From: Aeromicrobium sp. Leaf245
Lineage (GTDB): Bacteria > Actinomycetota > Actinomycetes > Propionibacteriales > Nocardioidaceae
Assembly: GCF_942548115.1 (NCBI RefSeq)
Contig: NZ_OW824151.1
Location: forward strand, 1,054,001-1,118,000
Length of the DNA stretch: 64,000 nt
Direction of reading: 5' to 3'
Position 1 is the stretch's first letter. Each line of letters opens with the position of its first letter. A model generated the notes under the pieces. It saw nothing but the letters and a program-made list of their open reading frames with translations, ran no database searches and had not been told where the DNA came from. Made by a program: the position numbers and the translations under genes. Positions 1 through 8,800 of this stretch are shown here, piece after piece.

Positions 1-1
1 A

Positions 2-1228
2 TCAGCCCTTCGTGTACTTGTCCATGCAGGTCTTGAACCGAGCAGCGTGGGTGCTGAGCGGGAGAGCGGAGACCTCGAGCGCGCAGCGCAGGTTGGCCTC
101 GGTGGCCGAGAGCAGGTCCGTCACCGGCTTGGTGACGGGTGCCAGGGGCGTGTTCTCGACCGCGCCCTGGACGGCACCGCCGACCGTGGAGCCGCCACCG
201 CCGGAGGACCCACCCGTGGAGCCGCCGGTCGAGCCCGTGCCACCGCCGGTGGAGCCACCGGTGGACCCGGTCCCGCCGCCGGTCGAGCCGCTGCCGCCGG
301 TCGATCCGCTTCCCGATCCGCCCTTCGACCCGCCGGACGCCTCGCTCTGGCGGACCTTCTTCTCCTTCTTGGCGGCGTCGGTGCGCTGGGCCGGCGTGAG
401 GGTCTGGTCGAACGAGCGGCTGGTGAGGACCGAGCCCGTGGAGGTGCCGTTGGGAGTGGCGGTGAAGTCGCCGCCGGCGTAGGCCTTGCTGATGCTCAGC
501 ACGAGGTCGACGTAGGAGGAGGAGTTGTTGTAGCGCCGCACGGCCGCTGCCGCGTCGCCCTCGTCGGAGAGGTCGCCGCTGCCCGAGCACAGGTAGATGC
601 CCGACGCGGTGGCGGCGTCGTTGATGTTCTGGGGGTCCTTCTTGCCGTCACCGTCGGCGTCGACGCCGACCGAGCGCCAGGTGCCGGGGATGAACTGCAT
701 CGGGCCGACCGCACGGTCGTAGACCGAGTCCTTGTCGAGCGCGCCGTTGTCGCTGTCGGTGATCTTCGCGACGCCGTCGCGGCCGTCGAGCGGGATGCCG
801 TAGATGCCGGGCTTGGCCACGCCCTTGGAGTCGAGCGCGTTGCCGCCGGTGCGGCCGTGGTTGGACTCGACGCGGCCGATCGCGGCGACGAGGTTCCAGG
901 GCAGGTTGCAGGAGGCGTCGGCCTTGGCGAGCAGCGTCTCGGCGCGACGGTAGGCGTAGAGCGCGGAGGACGGGATGCCGTTGGTGGACAGCGTGGCCAG
1001 GGTGCCGGAGGCACCGGCGCGCGAGTCGACGCCCGCGGGCTCGGCCTGGACGCTGGCCGGCTTCTCGAACGCCGTGGCGGGCACGTCGGGGACCTCGTCG
1101 GCGCTGACCCGGTCGTCCGCCGTGGCGAGACCGGAGTTGCTGATGGCGGCACCCCAGGCGACGACGAGCAGGCTCATCGGCACCAGGGCGCTGGCCTTCT
1201 GCCAGCGGCTGAGCTTGCGTGCTCCCAT
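2..1228 (-). CDS. Secreted lytic transglycosylase (MltB/SLT_2-like)
   Basis: This 408-residue exported peptidoglycan hydrolase is predicted to cleave glycan strands in the wall. The start chosen is the ATG whose product begins MGARKLSRWQKAS, directly followed by a hydrophobic signal segment (about residues 15-37). The frame stays open upstream but lacks a signal-like N-terminus there. The lytic core shows RVESNHGR with the likely catalytic Glu near residue 121, followed by YGI and GPMQFIPGTW motifs typical of the family. After the core (about residues 290-350) comes a low-complexity Gly/Ser/Thr linker, then a short C-terminal segment with two cysteines. It is divergent from hemL. Family assignment is firm; the physiological role (growth, separation or resuscitation) is inferred. 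Confidence 0.85.
   Translation of the reverse strand: MGARKLSRWQKASALVPMSLLVVAWGAAISNSGLATADDRVSADEVPDVPATAFEKPASVQAEPAGVDSRAGASGTLATLSTNGIPSSALYAYRRAETLLAKADASCNLPWNLVAAIGRVESNHGRTGGNALDSKGVAKPGIYGIPLDGRDGVAKITDSDNGALDKDSVYDRAVGPMQFIPGTWRSVGVDADGDGKKDPQNINDAATASGIYLCSGSGDLSDEGDAAAAVRRYNNSSSYVDLVLSISKAYAGGDFTATPNGTSTGSVLTSRSFDQTLTPAQRTDAAKKEKKVRQSEASGGSKGGSGSGSTGGSGSTGGGTGSTGGSTGGGTGSTGGSTGGSSGGGGSTVGGAVQGAVENTPLAPVTKPVTDLLSATEANLRCALEVSALPLSTHAARFKTCMDKYTKG
180..335 (-). repeat. Gly/Ser/Thr-coding low-complexity tract
   Basis: Short imperfect units reading STGG/GTGS on the minus strand form a flexible linker inside the lytic transglycosylase. Units of about 12-24 bases such as ggtggagccgccg recur, so the tract could vary in length by slippage. 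Confidence 0.7.
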
Positions 1229-1312
1229 GCGTCTCGTCCCTCCCGTGACAGCGTGGCTCGCGTCACAGTAAACAGATGTTACCTGCTGGTGCGGCTTCGC
1301 AGGTGTGGCCCT

Positions 1313-1330
1313 CGTCTCACCAACGAGACG
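1313..1330. promoter_or_regulatory. Small inverted repeat in the divergent leader
   Basis: CGTCTC and GAGACG arms enclose a 6-base loop in the 206-base gap between the lytic transglycosylase and hemL. It could be an operator or a leader hairpin. I see no ydaO/c-di-AMP riboswitch motif in this gap. Confidence 0.3.
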
Positions 1331-1434
1331 GATCACCGCAAGGTTACGGCGAACGAGGGACGACGGCATCCCTCTCCCGGGGTGGAAGGGGGCGTGGGGC
1401 CTCCTCCTCGGGCACGGCTTGAGACACTGGATCC

Positions 1435-2808
1435 ATGGCCCCCACTCCCGTGTCCCAGCAGTGGTTCGACCGCGCCGTGCAGGTCTCGCCCGGCGGTGTG
1501 AACTCCCCGGTGCGAGCGTTCCGTGCGGTGGGGGGCACCCCGCGCTTCATGGTCTCGGCCCAGGGGGCCTGGCTGCGCGACGCCGACGACACCGAGTACC
1601 TCGACCTCGTGGGGTCCTGGGGCCCGATGCTGCTCGGCCACGCGCACCCCGAGGTGATCGCCGCGGTCACGGCCGCGGCGGCCCGCGGCACCTCGTTCGG
1701 CACGCCCAGCCCGCCCGAGGTGGAGCTGGCCGAGGAGATCGTCGGCCGCGCTCCCGTCGAGCAGGTCCGGCTGGTCACGTCGGGCACGGAGGCGACCATG
1801 TCGGCCATCCGCCTGGCCCGCGGCTTCACCGGGCGCAGCCGGGTGGTCAAGTTCGCCGGCTGCTACCACGGGCACGTCGACTCCCTCCTGGCCGAGGCCG
1901 GGTCGGGCGTGGTCACGCTCGGGCTCCCCGGCTCGCCCGGGATCCCCGCCCACGTCACCGCCGACACGATCGTGCTCCCGTTCAACGACCGCGACGCCGT
2001 GGCGGCGGCGTTCGCCGAGCACGGTGCCGACATCGCGTGCGTGATCACCGAGGCAGCGGCCGGGAACATGGGCGTCGTGGCGCCCGAGCCCGGTTTCAAC
2101 CGCTTCCTGTCCGAGACGTGCGCGGCGCACGGTGCGCTGTTCGTGAGCGACGAGGTGATGACGGGGTTCCGCGTCACGCGCTCCGGGCACTGGGGCCTCG
2201 ACGGGGCGGTCGAGGGATGGCGGCCCGACCTGCTGACCTTCGGCAAGGTCATGGGCGGCGGCTTCCCTGCGGCGGCCTTCGGCGGTCGCGCCGACGTCAT
2301 GTCGCTGCTGGCGCCGAGCGGTCCGGTCTACCAGGCCGGGACCCTCGCCGGGAACCCCGTGGCCTCCACGGCCGGACTCACCACGCTGCGCCTCGCCGAC
2401 GACGCGGCCTACGCCCGCCTCGACGACTGGTCGGCCCAGGCGCGCGACCTCGTGTCGTCGGCGCTCGACGAGGCCGGGGTCCCGCACGTGGTGCAGAACG
2501 TCGGCAGCATGTTCAGCGTGGTGTGGGGGCTCACCGAGCCGGTGCGCGACTTCGCGGGCGTGCAGCGCCAGGAGACGTACCGCTACACCGCGTTCTTCCA
2601 CGCCATGCTCGACGCCGGCGTGTACCTGCCCCCGAGCGCCTTCGAGTCCTGGTTCGTCTCGGCGGCGCACGACGACCGCGCACTCTCTAGGATGGCCGAG
2701 GCGCTGCCCGCCGCCGCTCGTGCTGCTGCCGCAGCGACGCCGGCCCCCCAGGAGGCAGCCGCTCCGTCATCGGTAGAGCCGTCGACCATCGCAAGGACCC
2801 CCTCATGA
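1435..2808 (+). CDS. hemL: Glutamate-1-semialdehyde 2,1-aminomutase
   Basis: Converts glutamate-1-semialdehyde to 5-aminolevulinate, the C5-pathway precursor of haem, using PLP. The product is 457 residues. It starts with the family's typical [12 protein letters not shown] motif, has [15 protein letters not shown] for cofactor binding, and carries the PLP lysine in [10 protein letters not shown] (Lys271). The last 30 residues are an Ala/Pro-rich tail beyond the usual end of the family. It opens a cascade in which the next gene overlaps its stop by 4 bases (ATGA). Grouping with cytochrome c maturation genes fits joint supply of haem and c-type cytochromes. Confidence 0.95.
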   Translation: MAPTPVSQQWFDRAVQVSPGGVNSPVRAFRAVGGTPRFMVSAQGAWLRDADDTEYLDLVGSWGPMLLGHAHPEVIAAVTAAAARGTSFGTPSPPEVELAEEIVGRAPVEQVRLVTSGTEATMSAIRLARGFTGRSRVVKFAGCYHGHVDSLLAEAGSGVVTLGLPGSPGIPAHVTADTIVLPFNDRDAVAAAFAEHGADIACVITEAAAGNMGVVAPEPGFNRFLSETCAAHGALFVSDEVMTGFRVTRSGHWGLDGAVEGWRPDLLTFGKVMGGGFPAAAFGGRADVMSLLAPSGPVYQAGTLAGNPVASTAGLTTLRLADDAAYARLDDWSAQARDLVSSALDEAGVPHVVQNVGSMFSVVWGLTEPVRDFAGVQRQETYRYTAFFHAMLDAGVYLPPSAFESWFVSAAHDDRALSRMAEALPAAARAAAAATPAPQEAAAPSSVEPSTIARTPS

Positions 2809-3461
2809 GCGAACGCACGATCGTCCACCTGATGCGCCACGGCGAGGTGCACAACCCCGAGGGCGTCCTCTACGGCCGGCTCCCGGAGTTCTACCTCTCC
2901 GACCTCGGTCACCAGATGGCCGTCAAGGCAGCCGACTTCCTGTCCAAGCACGAGATCGTCCACCTCGTGTCCTCGCCCCTCGAGCGCGCCCAGCAGACCG
3001 CCGCGCCGCTCGCGACCCTGCTCGAGGCCGAGGTGACGATCGACCCGCGGGTCATCGAGGCCGACAACCTCTTCGAGGGCCGCACCGTCGGGGCGGAGCC
3101 GAGGGCGCTGGCGCACCCGAAGAACTGGTGGCTGCTGCGCAACCCGTTCCGTCCCTCGTGGGGCGAGCCCTACCAGGACATCGCGACGCGCATGCGGGCC
3201 GCCGTGGCCGACGCGCGCGACGCCGCCCGCGGCCACGAGGCGGTCATCGTCTCCCACCAGCTGCCGGTCTGGATCGCCCGCCAGGCGTTCGAGCAGAACT
3301 CGTTCGTGCACGACCCGCGCAAGCGGCAGTGCACGCTCGCCAGCATCACGAGCCTCACCTTCGACGGCGACGACTACGTCGGCTTCACCTACGCCGAGCC
3401 CGCGGGCGACCTGCTGCCCGACGACCTCAAGGCCGGCAAGAAGTTCGTCGGAGGCGCCTGA
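2805..3461 (+). CDS. Histidine phosphatase family protein (phosphoglycerate-mutase-like)
   Basis: 218 residues with the phosphohistidine motif LMRHGE at residues 9-14 and a second conserved His in [10 protein letters not shown]. It belongs to the branch-1 histidine phosphatases, whose substrates range from phosphoglycerate to cobalamin or nucleotide phosphates. The substrate cannot be told from sequence. It is translationally coupled to hemL (ATGA overlap) and lies 3 bases before the thioredoxin gene. This arrangement is common in actinobacterial hemL-ccs clusters, suggesting a conserved but undefined link to haem or cytochrome c biogenesis. Confidence 0.85.
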   Translation: MSERTIVHLMRHGEVHNPEGVLYGRLPEFYLSDLGHQMAVKAADFLSKHEIVHLVSSPLERAQQTAAPLATLLEAEVTIDPRVIEADNLFEGRTVGAEPRALAHPKNWWLLRNPFRPSWGEPYQDIATRMRAAVADARDAARGHEAVIVSHQLPVWIARQAFEQNSFVHDPRKRQCTLASITSLTFDGDDYVGFTYAEPAGDLLPDDLKAGKKFVGGA

Positions 3462-3464
3462 CCC

Positions 3465-4049
3465 GTGACCCGATCCTTCCCCCGGCTAGGTGGCGTGCTG
3501 CTGCTCGTCGTGACCCTCGCGGTGCTCGCCGGCTGCTCCGGTCGCGGCACCGAGGGCTCCACGGGCGGCTACGTGAGCGGCAGCCGCTTCGTCAGCCTCG
3601 TGCCGGTCGACGAGCGTGAGGAGGCGCCCGTCCTGGAGGGTGAGGACCTGGAGGGCGAGACGATCAGCTCCGCCGACTTCGCGGGCAGGACGCTGGTGGT
3701 GAACGTGTGGGGCTCGTGGTGCCCGCCGTGCCGCAAGGAGGCACCCGTGCTGCAGGGTGTCGCGGAGCAGTACGCAGACCAGGGCGTGCAGTTCCTCGGG
3801 CTCAACGTGCGCGACCAGACGGCCGCGGCGCGGGCCTTCGAGAAGCGCATCGGCACGACCTACCCGAGCATCGTCGACACCGACGGTCGCCAGCAGCTCG
3901 GGTTCGCCGACAGCCTGCCGTCGCAGGCCATCCCGACCACCTGGGTCATCGACGCCGAGGGCCGGGTGGCGGCGAGGATCATCGACCCCGACCTGCGTGC
4001 GTCCACGCTCTCGGGCGTCATCGACGACGTGCTGACGAGCCGGTCATGA
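3465..4049 (+). CDS. resA: ResA/TlpA-type thioredoxin lipoprotein
   Basis: 194-residue extracytoplasmic thiol-disulfide oxidoreductase predicted to keep apocytochrome c CXXCH cysteines reduced. The GTG start is followed by a lipoprotein signal ending in LAGC (lipidated Cys24). The thioredoxin fold carries WCPPC (Cys86 and Cys89) and a cis-Pro region, AIPTTWVID. The gene overlaps ccdA by ATGA, so the reductant donor and its substrate are made together. The symbol follows the functional analogue in Bacillus; TlpA is an equally valid family name. Confidence 0.9.
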   Translation: MTRSFPRLGGVLLLVVTLAVLAGCSGRGTEGSTGGYVSGSRFVSLVPVDEREEAPVLEGEDLEGETISSADFAGRTLVVNVWGSWCPPCRKEAPVLQGVAEQYADQGVQFLGLNVRDQTAAARAFEKRIGTTYPSIVDTDGRQQLGFADSLPSQAIPTTWVIDAEGRVAARIIDPDLRASTLSGVIDDVLTSRS

Positions 4050-4792
4050 CCGACTGGTTCGCCGACACCGTCCTGTCGGGGTCGCTGCTGCTCGCGGTGC
4101 CGGTGGCCGTGGTGGCCGGCCTGGTGTCCTTCTTCTCGCCGTGCGTGCTGCCGCTGCTGCCCGGCTACCTGTCCTACGTGAGCGGCGTGGGCGTGCAGGA
4201 CCTCGAGACGTCGGGCCGGTCGCGCCTGCTGCTCGGCTCCGTGCTGTTCGTCCTGGGCTTCACGGTCGTGTTCGTGGCCGGCGGTGCCCTGTTCGGCGCG
4301 GTGGGCCAGCAGCTCTACGACTACCGGCGGCTGATGTCGATCGTGCTCGGCCTGGTGGTGATCGTGCTGGGCCTCGTGTTCAGCGGCGTGCTGCCGGTGC
4401 TGCAGCGCGAGGTGCGCGTCCACGCCGTGCCCGCCGTGGGCGTGGCCATCGCCCCCGTGCTGGGCGTCTTCTTCGGGCTGGGGTGGCTGCCCTGCATCGG
4501 CCCCACGCTCGGTGCGGTGCTCACGCTCGCCAACACCGAGGGCACGCTCGAGCGCGGCGCCTTCCTGACCTTCACGTACTGCCTCGGGCTGGGGCTGCCG
4601 TTCGTGGTCGCGGCGCTCGCCTTCGGCCGCTTCATGGGTGCCGTCCGCTGGGCCCGCCGCCACCAGCAGACGCTGCAGCGGGTCGGTGGCGGGCTGCTCG
4701 TCGTCGTGGGGGTGCTGCTGGTGACCGGTGTGTGGGACGCCCTCGTGACCGACCTGCAGACGTGGGCCGGCGGATACGGGGCGGCGATCTGA
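4046..4792 (+). CDS. ccdA: Cytochrome c biogenesis membrane protein CcdA
   Basis: 248-residue polytopic membrane protein (about six hydrophobic segments) of the DsbD-transmembrane/CcdA family. It passes electrons from cytoplasmic thioredoxin across the membrane to ResA. The two redox cysteines lie in FFSPCVLPLLPGY and GWLPCIGPTLG. The start is the ATG overlapping the resA stop (ATGA); the longer open frame upstream is a shadow of resA. The stop shares one base with the resB start (TGATG). Confidence 0.93.
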   Translation: MTDWFADTVLSGSLLLAVPVAVVAGLVSFFSPCVLPLLPGYLSYVSGVGVQDLETSGRSRLLLGSVLFVLGFTVVFVAGGALFGAVGQQLYDYRRLMSIVLGLVVIVLGLVFSGVLPVLQREVRVHAVPAVGVAIAPVLGVFFGLGWLPCIGPTLGAVLTLANTEGTLERGAFLTFTYCLGLGLPFVVAALAFGRFMGAVRWARRHQQTLQRVGGGLLVVVGVLLVTGVWDALVTDLQTWAGGYGAAI

Positions 4793-6450
4793 TGGCCCGC
4801 GAACCTCGTGAGCGCCCTGACCTGGCGCCTGCGCTCGGCACGGTCGAGACCCTGCGGTGGGCGTGGCGCCAGCTCACGTCGATGCGCACGGCGCTCCTGC
4901 TGCTCCTTCTGCTCGCCGTGGCCGCGATCCCGGGCTCGATCGTCCCGCAGCGCGGTGTCGACGCCCGGGCGGTGGAGGCGTTCCAGGCCCGGCACCCCGA
5001 CCTCACGCCGTGGCTGGAGCGGCTCGGCGTCTTCCACACCTACACGTCGCCCTGGTTCAGCGCGATCTACCTGCTGCTCATGGTGTCGTTGGTGGGCTGC
5101 ATCCTGCCGCGCACCCGGGTGTACCTGAAGGCCGTCCGCGCCCGTCCGCCCAAGGCCCCGCGCAACCTCGAGCGCCTGCCCGCGTCGGCCGTGTTCGAGA
5201 CCGACGCCGACGTCGAGGAGGTGCTGGCCGTCGCGCGCGAGACGCTGCGTGGCCCGCGCCTGCTGCCCACGCGCATCGACGTCGTGCGCGGGGGTGCCGG
5301 GCCCGGGGCGGCGAACGACGCCGGCGGGGGTGCCGGGCCCGGGGCGGCGAACGACGCTGCCGAGGTCCGGGCGGAGCGCGGCTACCTGCGCGAGCTCGGC
5401 AACCTGGTGTTCCACGCGAGCATCGTTGCGGTGCTGGTCGGCGTGGCCGTGGGGGCGCTGTTCGGCTACCGGGGTGCGGCGATCGTGACGCAGGGCGACG
5501 GCTTCGCCAACGTGCTCACCCAGTACGACGAGTTCTCCTCGGGTGCGCTGTTCGACACCGACGACCTGCCGCCGTTCTCGCTGCAGCTGGACCGGATGGT
5601 CGCGCGGTTCTGGACCGAGGGCCCGCAGCGGGGTGCGCCGCGGCTGTTCGAGGCGTCGGGCTCCTACCGGGCCGGCGTCGACGGCGCGGAGAAGCCGTAC
5701 GAGATCCGCGTCAACCACCCCCTGGCCGTCGACGGCACGTCGGTGTTCCTCGTGGGCCAGGGCTACGCTCCCGTCATCAGGGTCACGGACGCACAAGGCG
5801 ACGTCGTGTTCGACGGGGCGGTCCCGTTCCTGCCCGCGGACGGCACGTACACCTCCAACGGCGTCATCAAGGTGCCCGAGGCCCAGCCGGAGCAGCTCGG
5901 CTTCCAGGGCTTCTTCCTGCCGACCGCGGTGTCGGACGGCACGGAGGAGGCGTCGATCTCGGCCTTCCCCGGCGCCGTCAACCCGCTGCTCGGGCTGTTC
6001 GTCTTCCACGGCGACCTCGGCATCGACGACGGGCTCCCGCAGTCGGTCTACGTGCTCGACAAGGAGAACCTCGAGCAGTACAAGAACGCCGACGGGTCGA
6101 ACTTCCGGGTGAGCCTGAGCCCGGGCCAGGAGGCCGACCTGCCCGACGGCGGCACCATCGAGTTCGTCGACCTGACCCTCTTCGCCCGGTTCCAGATCGC
6201 GTCGACGCCGTTGGTGTGGCTGCCCCTCGGTGGCATCAGCATCGGCATCGTCGGGCTGGTGCTCTCGCTGGCGATCCGCCCCCGGCGCACCTGGGTCCGG
6301 GCCCGTCGGGACGGCTCACGTACCGTGGTGGAGGTCGCCGCGCTCGACCGCGTCCCCCGGGACGACCTCGGCACGAGCCTCGACGAGCTGCTCGAGCGGC
6401 TGCGCAGCGGGCTCGGTGACCGGACCGATCCGCAGAAGGAGACCCGATGA
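4792..6450 (+). CDS. resB: Cytochrome c biogenesis protein ResB (Ccs1)
   Basis: 552-residue System II haem-handling protein. Hydrophobic segments occur near residues 30-50, 85-105, 205-225 and at the C-terminal end, with a large extracytoplasmic domain between. It works with CcsB to export haem and ligate it to apocytochrome c. Residues about 167-190 contain a duplicated 12-residue unit (GGAGPGAANDA) coded by a tandem DNA repeat, in a cytoplasmic loop just before the third membrane segment. The gene sits between ccdA (TGATG overlap) and ccsB (ATGA overlap). Confidence 0.92.
   Translation: MAREPRERPDLAPALGTVETLRWAWRQLTSMRTALLLLLLLAVAAIPGSIVPQRGVDARAVEAFQARHPDLTPWLERLGVFHTYTSPWFSAIYLLLMVSLVGCILPRTRVYLKAVRARPPKAPRNLERLPASAVFETDADVEEVLAVARETLRGPRLLPTRIDVVRGGAGPGAANDAGGGAGPGAANDAAEVRAERGYLRELGNLVFHASIVAVLVGVAVGALFGYRGAAIVTQGDGFANVLTQYDEFSSGALFDTDDLPPFSLQLDRMVARFWTEGPQRGAPRLFEASGSYRAGVDGAEKPYEIRVNHPLAVDGTSVFLVGQGYAPVIRVTDAQGDVVFDGAVPFLPADGTYTSNGVIKVPEAQPEQLGFQGFFLPTAVSDGTEEASISAFPGAVNPLLGLFVFHGDLGIDDGLPQSVYVLDKENLEQYKNADGSNFRVSLSPGQEADLPDGGTIEFVDLTLFARFQIASTPLVWLPLGGISIGIVGLVLSLAIRPRRTWVRARRDGSRTVVEVAALDRVPRDDLGTSLDELLERLRSGLGDRTDPQKETR
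5289..5356 (+). repeat. In-frame tandem repeat in resB
   Basis: Two identical 32-base copies (5289-5320 and 5325-5356, period 36) contain the palindromic core GCCGGGCCCGG. The reverse complement closely resembles the paired repeats at 42537-42589, so it looks like a dispersed GC-rich repeat that entered the gene in frame. Confidence 0.85.
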
Positions 6451-7397
6451 ACCTCGCCGACTACGCGCAGGTCTCGAACTACGCCATCGCCTCGGCCACG
6501 GGCATCGTCGCCCTGGCCTTCCTCGCGCACGTCGCCGAGTGGGGCTTCGCACGGCGCAGCGCGCCCGCGTCGGCCCAGGTGCCGGTCACCGCCGGTGCCC
6601 CCGCCGAGACGGTCGCCGACGACGCGCCTGCCTCGCCCGAGGAGTCGCCGAGCCGTCCCGACGTCCTCTCGTCGATCGCCTACTCCCTCGCCGTGCTCGC
6701 GAGCGTCGTGCTGGTCGTCGGCATGGTCTCCCGCGGGCTCGCGGCGCAGCGGGTGCCGTGGGGCAACATGTACGAGTTCGGCGTCGGCGGTGCCCTGGTG
6801 GCGCTCGTCGTCTACGTCGTCGTCGCGCGGATCTCGCCCATCGAGTGGCTCGGTGGCATCGTCACGGGCTTCGCGCTGGTCGTGCTCGGGATGGCGTCGT
6901 CGACGTACGTGCCGGCCGGACCGCTCGTGCCCGCCCTGCACTCCTACTGGCTCGTCATCCACGTGGCCGCGGTCATGATCGCGGGAGCCTTCTTCCTGCT
7001 CGGCACGGCGGCGTCGGTGCTGTACCTCGTCCGCGCCCGCGCCGAGGAGAACGGCACCGTCGGCCCGACGCTGTCGCGGTTCCCGACCGCCGCCGTGATG
7101 GACCAGCTGGCCTACCGCGTGATCGCCGTGGGCTTCCCGCTCTGGACGTTCGGCGCCCTCATCGCGGGCCCGATCTGGGCGCACTACGCCTGGGGCCGCT
7201 ACTGGGGCTGGGACCCCAAGGAGGTCTGGGCGTTCATCACCTGGGTGGTCTACGCCGGCTACCTGCACGCCCGTGCCACGGCCGGCTGGAAGGGCAAGCG
7301 CGCCGCGACCATCGCGATCGTCGGCTTCGCCACCTTCCTGTTCAGCTACTACGGCGTCAACCTCTTCGGCTCCGGCCTCCACTCCTACGCCAAGTAG
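6447..7397 (+). CDS. ccsB: Cytochrome c biogenesis protein CcsB (CcsA family)
   Basis: 316-residue membrane protein and second half of the System II synthase. The tryptophan-rich haem-binding signature WGRYWGWDPKE lies at residues 249-259. Conserved histidines occur in HSYW (residue 165) and in the C-terminal segment (LHSYAK). About eight membrane segments are evident, with a Pro/Ala-rich loop at residues 38-70. It ends the hemL-ccsB cascade; a long palindrome follows 10 bases after the stop. Confidence 0.93.
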   Translation: MNLADYAQVSNYAIASATGIVALAFLAHVAEWGFARRSAPASAQVPVTAGAPAETVADDAPASPEESPSRPDVLSSIAYSLAVLASVVLVVGMVSRGLAAQRVPWGNMYEFGVGGALVALVVYVVVARISPIEWLGGIVTGFALVVLGMASSTYVPAGPLVPALHSYWLVIHVAAVMIAGAFFLLGTAASVLYLVRARAEENGTVGPTLSRFPTAAVMDQLAYRVIAVGFPLWTFGALIAGPIWAHYAWGRYWGWDPKEVWAFITWVVYAGYLHARATAGWKGKRAATIAIVGFATFLFSYYGVNLFGSGLHSYAK

Positions 7398-7407
7398 CCC
7401 CGACCAG

Positions 7408-7480
7408 TCCCCACGTTTCGGACAGTTGTGGGGCACTTCGGCCGGTGAAAGTGCCCCGCAACTGTCCGAAACGTAGGGAC
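7408..7480. repeat. Long palindrome, copy 1 (terminator-like)
   Basis: Arms of about 32 bases (7408-7439 and 7449-7480) pair with one or two mismatches around an 8- to 9-base loop. The core is ACGTTTCGGACAGTTG. It follows ccsB and precedes the DUF559 gene. Sequence conservation with the copies near 8445 and 19820 marks it as a repeat family, although it would also terminate transcription. Confidence 0.9.
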
Positions 7481-7539
7481 GTGCCGGTTGTCCACAGGGG
7501 TGCGTTGCCCTGCGACCGGGGTGCGGCCACGGTGGGGCG

Positions 7540-8481
7540 ATGAACCTGCCCACCGACCGACCGTTCACCGTGAGCGAGGCAGCGGCGAGCGGGGTGACAC
7601 GCGACGTCCTGCGGAGTCGCCGGTTCCGTCGTCTGCTGCGCGGCGTGTACGTCGGAGCCGACGTCGCGCTGACCCTGCGGGTGCGGCTGCTCGCGGTGCT
7701 CCTCGTGCTCCCTGACGACTGCGCGGTGAGTCACCGCACCGCGCTGGCCCTCTGGGGACACGACACCAGGGGAGCGGGACTGGAGCTCTCCACCCGCACC
7801 GAGCTGCGTACCCGTCTGCCCGGGGTCGTGCTGCACCGTCGAATGCACCCCATCCAGACCGTCGAGCGCGACGGCCTCCGGGTGACGACGCCGGAGCGGA
7901 CCTTCGTCGACTGCGCGACCCGGCTCGGGATCGTCGCGCTGGTGCAGGCGGCGGAACACCTCCTGCGGACCGCCACGACGAGGAACGTCCTGGACACCTT
8001 CTGCTGGACCCATCACCTCCATGGCGTGGTTCGCGCACGGCGAGCGATGGCCCTGGTGCGGGAGGGAGCGGAGTCACCCATGGAGTCCCTGCTCCGGCTC
8101 ATGCTGGTCTTCGCACGGTTGCCGGAGCCGCGGGTCAACGTCGACGTCCGCGACGCACAGGGCCGGTTCGTCGCGCGGGTCGACCTCCTGTACCCGCGCT
8201 GGAAGGTGGTGGTGGAGTACGACGGGCGGCACCACGAGACCGACGCTCGCCAGTGGGCACGTGACCGGTGGCGACGGGAGGCGCTCGAGGCGCTCGGCTA
8301 CCGGGTCATCGTGGTTGCGGCCGCCGACCTGGCCGAGCCACGGCACATTCCGTGGCGCGTTCATCGCGCCCTGGTCGAGCGCGGCTACGACGGACCGCGT
8401 CCGGTGACGAGCGTCCAGTGGCTCCGCTGGTTCACTCGGGCTCCCGTTGTGGACACTTCCGGGGCACGACGAGCCGCCTGA
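7540..8481 (+). CDS. DUF559-domain protein with AbiEi-like N-terminus
   Basis: 313 residues. The N-terminal ~90 residues resemble the winged-helix antitoxin domain of AbiEi-type proteins (SEAAASGVTRDVLRSRRFRRL, then GVYV). The C-terminal third matches the DUF559/Vsr-like PD-(D/E)XK nuclease fold: E178/E182, RVDLLYP (D215), VVVEYDGRHH (E226, D228, H231) and later GYRVIVV. Such proteins are frequent in actinobacteria and functionally uncharacterised. It is flanked on both sides by related palindromes. The last ~10 residues (VVDTSGARRAA) are coded by a decayed palindrome arm. Defence or DNA-repair roles are inference only. Confidence 0.8.
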   Translation: MNLPTDRPFTVSEAAASGVTRDVLRSRRFRRLLRGVYVGADVALTLRVRLLAVLLVLPDDCAVSHRTALALWGHDTRGAGLELSTRTELRTRLPGVVLHRRMHPIQTVERDGLRVTTPERTFVDCATRLGIVALVQAAEHLLRTATTRNVLDTFCWTHHLHGVVRARRAMALVREGAESPMESLLRLMLVFARLPEPRVNVDVRDAQGRFVARVDLLYPRWKVVVEYDGRHHETDARQWARDRWRREALEALGYRVIVVAAADLAEPRHIPWRVHRALVERGYDGPRPVTSVQWLRWFTRAPVVDTSGARRAA

Positions 8482-8508
8482 CCCACCCGCAACTGTCCGA
8501 AACGGGGA
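8443..8508. repeat. Degenerate palindrome, copy 2
   Basis: The left part (8443-8467, gttgtggacacttccggggcac) lies inside the 3' end of the DUF559 gene. The right arm (8485-8508, gcaactgtccgaaacgggga) follows it. The right arm matches the copy at 7408-7480; the left arm has several substitutions, so the hairpin is partly decayed. Confidence 0.7.
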
Positions 8509-8524
8509 GACGGCCGGGGTGGGG

Positions 8525-8800
8525 TCAGAGGCCGCGGAGGTAGTCGGGGTCGTCGTCGGGGCCGCGGGTGGGCGGGCGGCCGCCGGGCCAGCCGTAGCCG
8601 GAGTCGCGGGGCGGGCGGCCCTTGCGGGGCTGCGAGCCCAGGAACACCCAGGCGAGCGGTCCGACGAACGGGACCAGGATGGCGACGAACCACGCCGCCT
8701 TCGGCAGGCCGCGGACCTGCGAGCGAGGGGTGGCGATGAGGTCGAAGAACGCGTACACGAGCAGGACCACGCCCACGATCGCGATCAGTGCCTTGCCCAT
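8525..8800 (-). CDS. Small PLDc_N-type membrane protein
   Basis: 91 residues starting MGKALIAIVGVVLLVYAFFDL. Two membrane segments flank a short loop with KAAWFVAILVPFVGPLAWVFLG, the signature of the phospholipase-D N-terminal (PLDc_N) domain found alone in many actinobacterial proteins. The C-terminal 30 residues are Arg/Gly/Pro/Asp-rich and probably cytoplasmic. The start was set at the ATG just before the first membrane segment because the longer open frame upstream reads as non-coding. Function unknown. Confidence 0.8.
   Translation of the reverse strand: MGKALIAIVGVVLLVYAFFDLIATPRSQVRGLPKAAWFVAILVPFVGPLAWVFLGSQPRKGRPPRDSGYGWPGGRPPTRGPDDDPDYLRGL

Noticed and set aside
1229..1434. Possible ydaO (c-di-AMP) riboswitch before the wall hydrolase
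   Set aside because: Such leaders are common before actinobacterial hydrolases, but the conserved core is not present on the minus strand here; only a small stem is visible.
47..1501. Long open frames antisense to real genes throughout the window
   Set aside because: High GC makes stop codons rare in shadow frames; their translations are Arg/Pro/Gly/Ala-biased and match no family.
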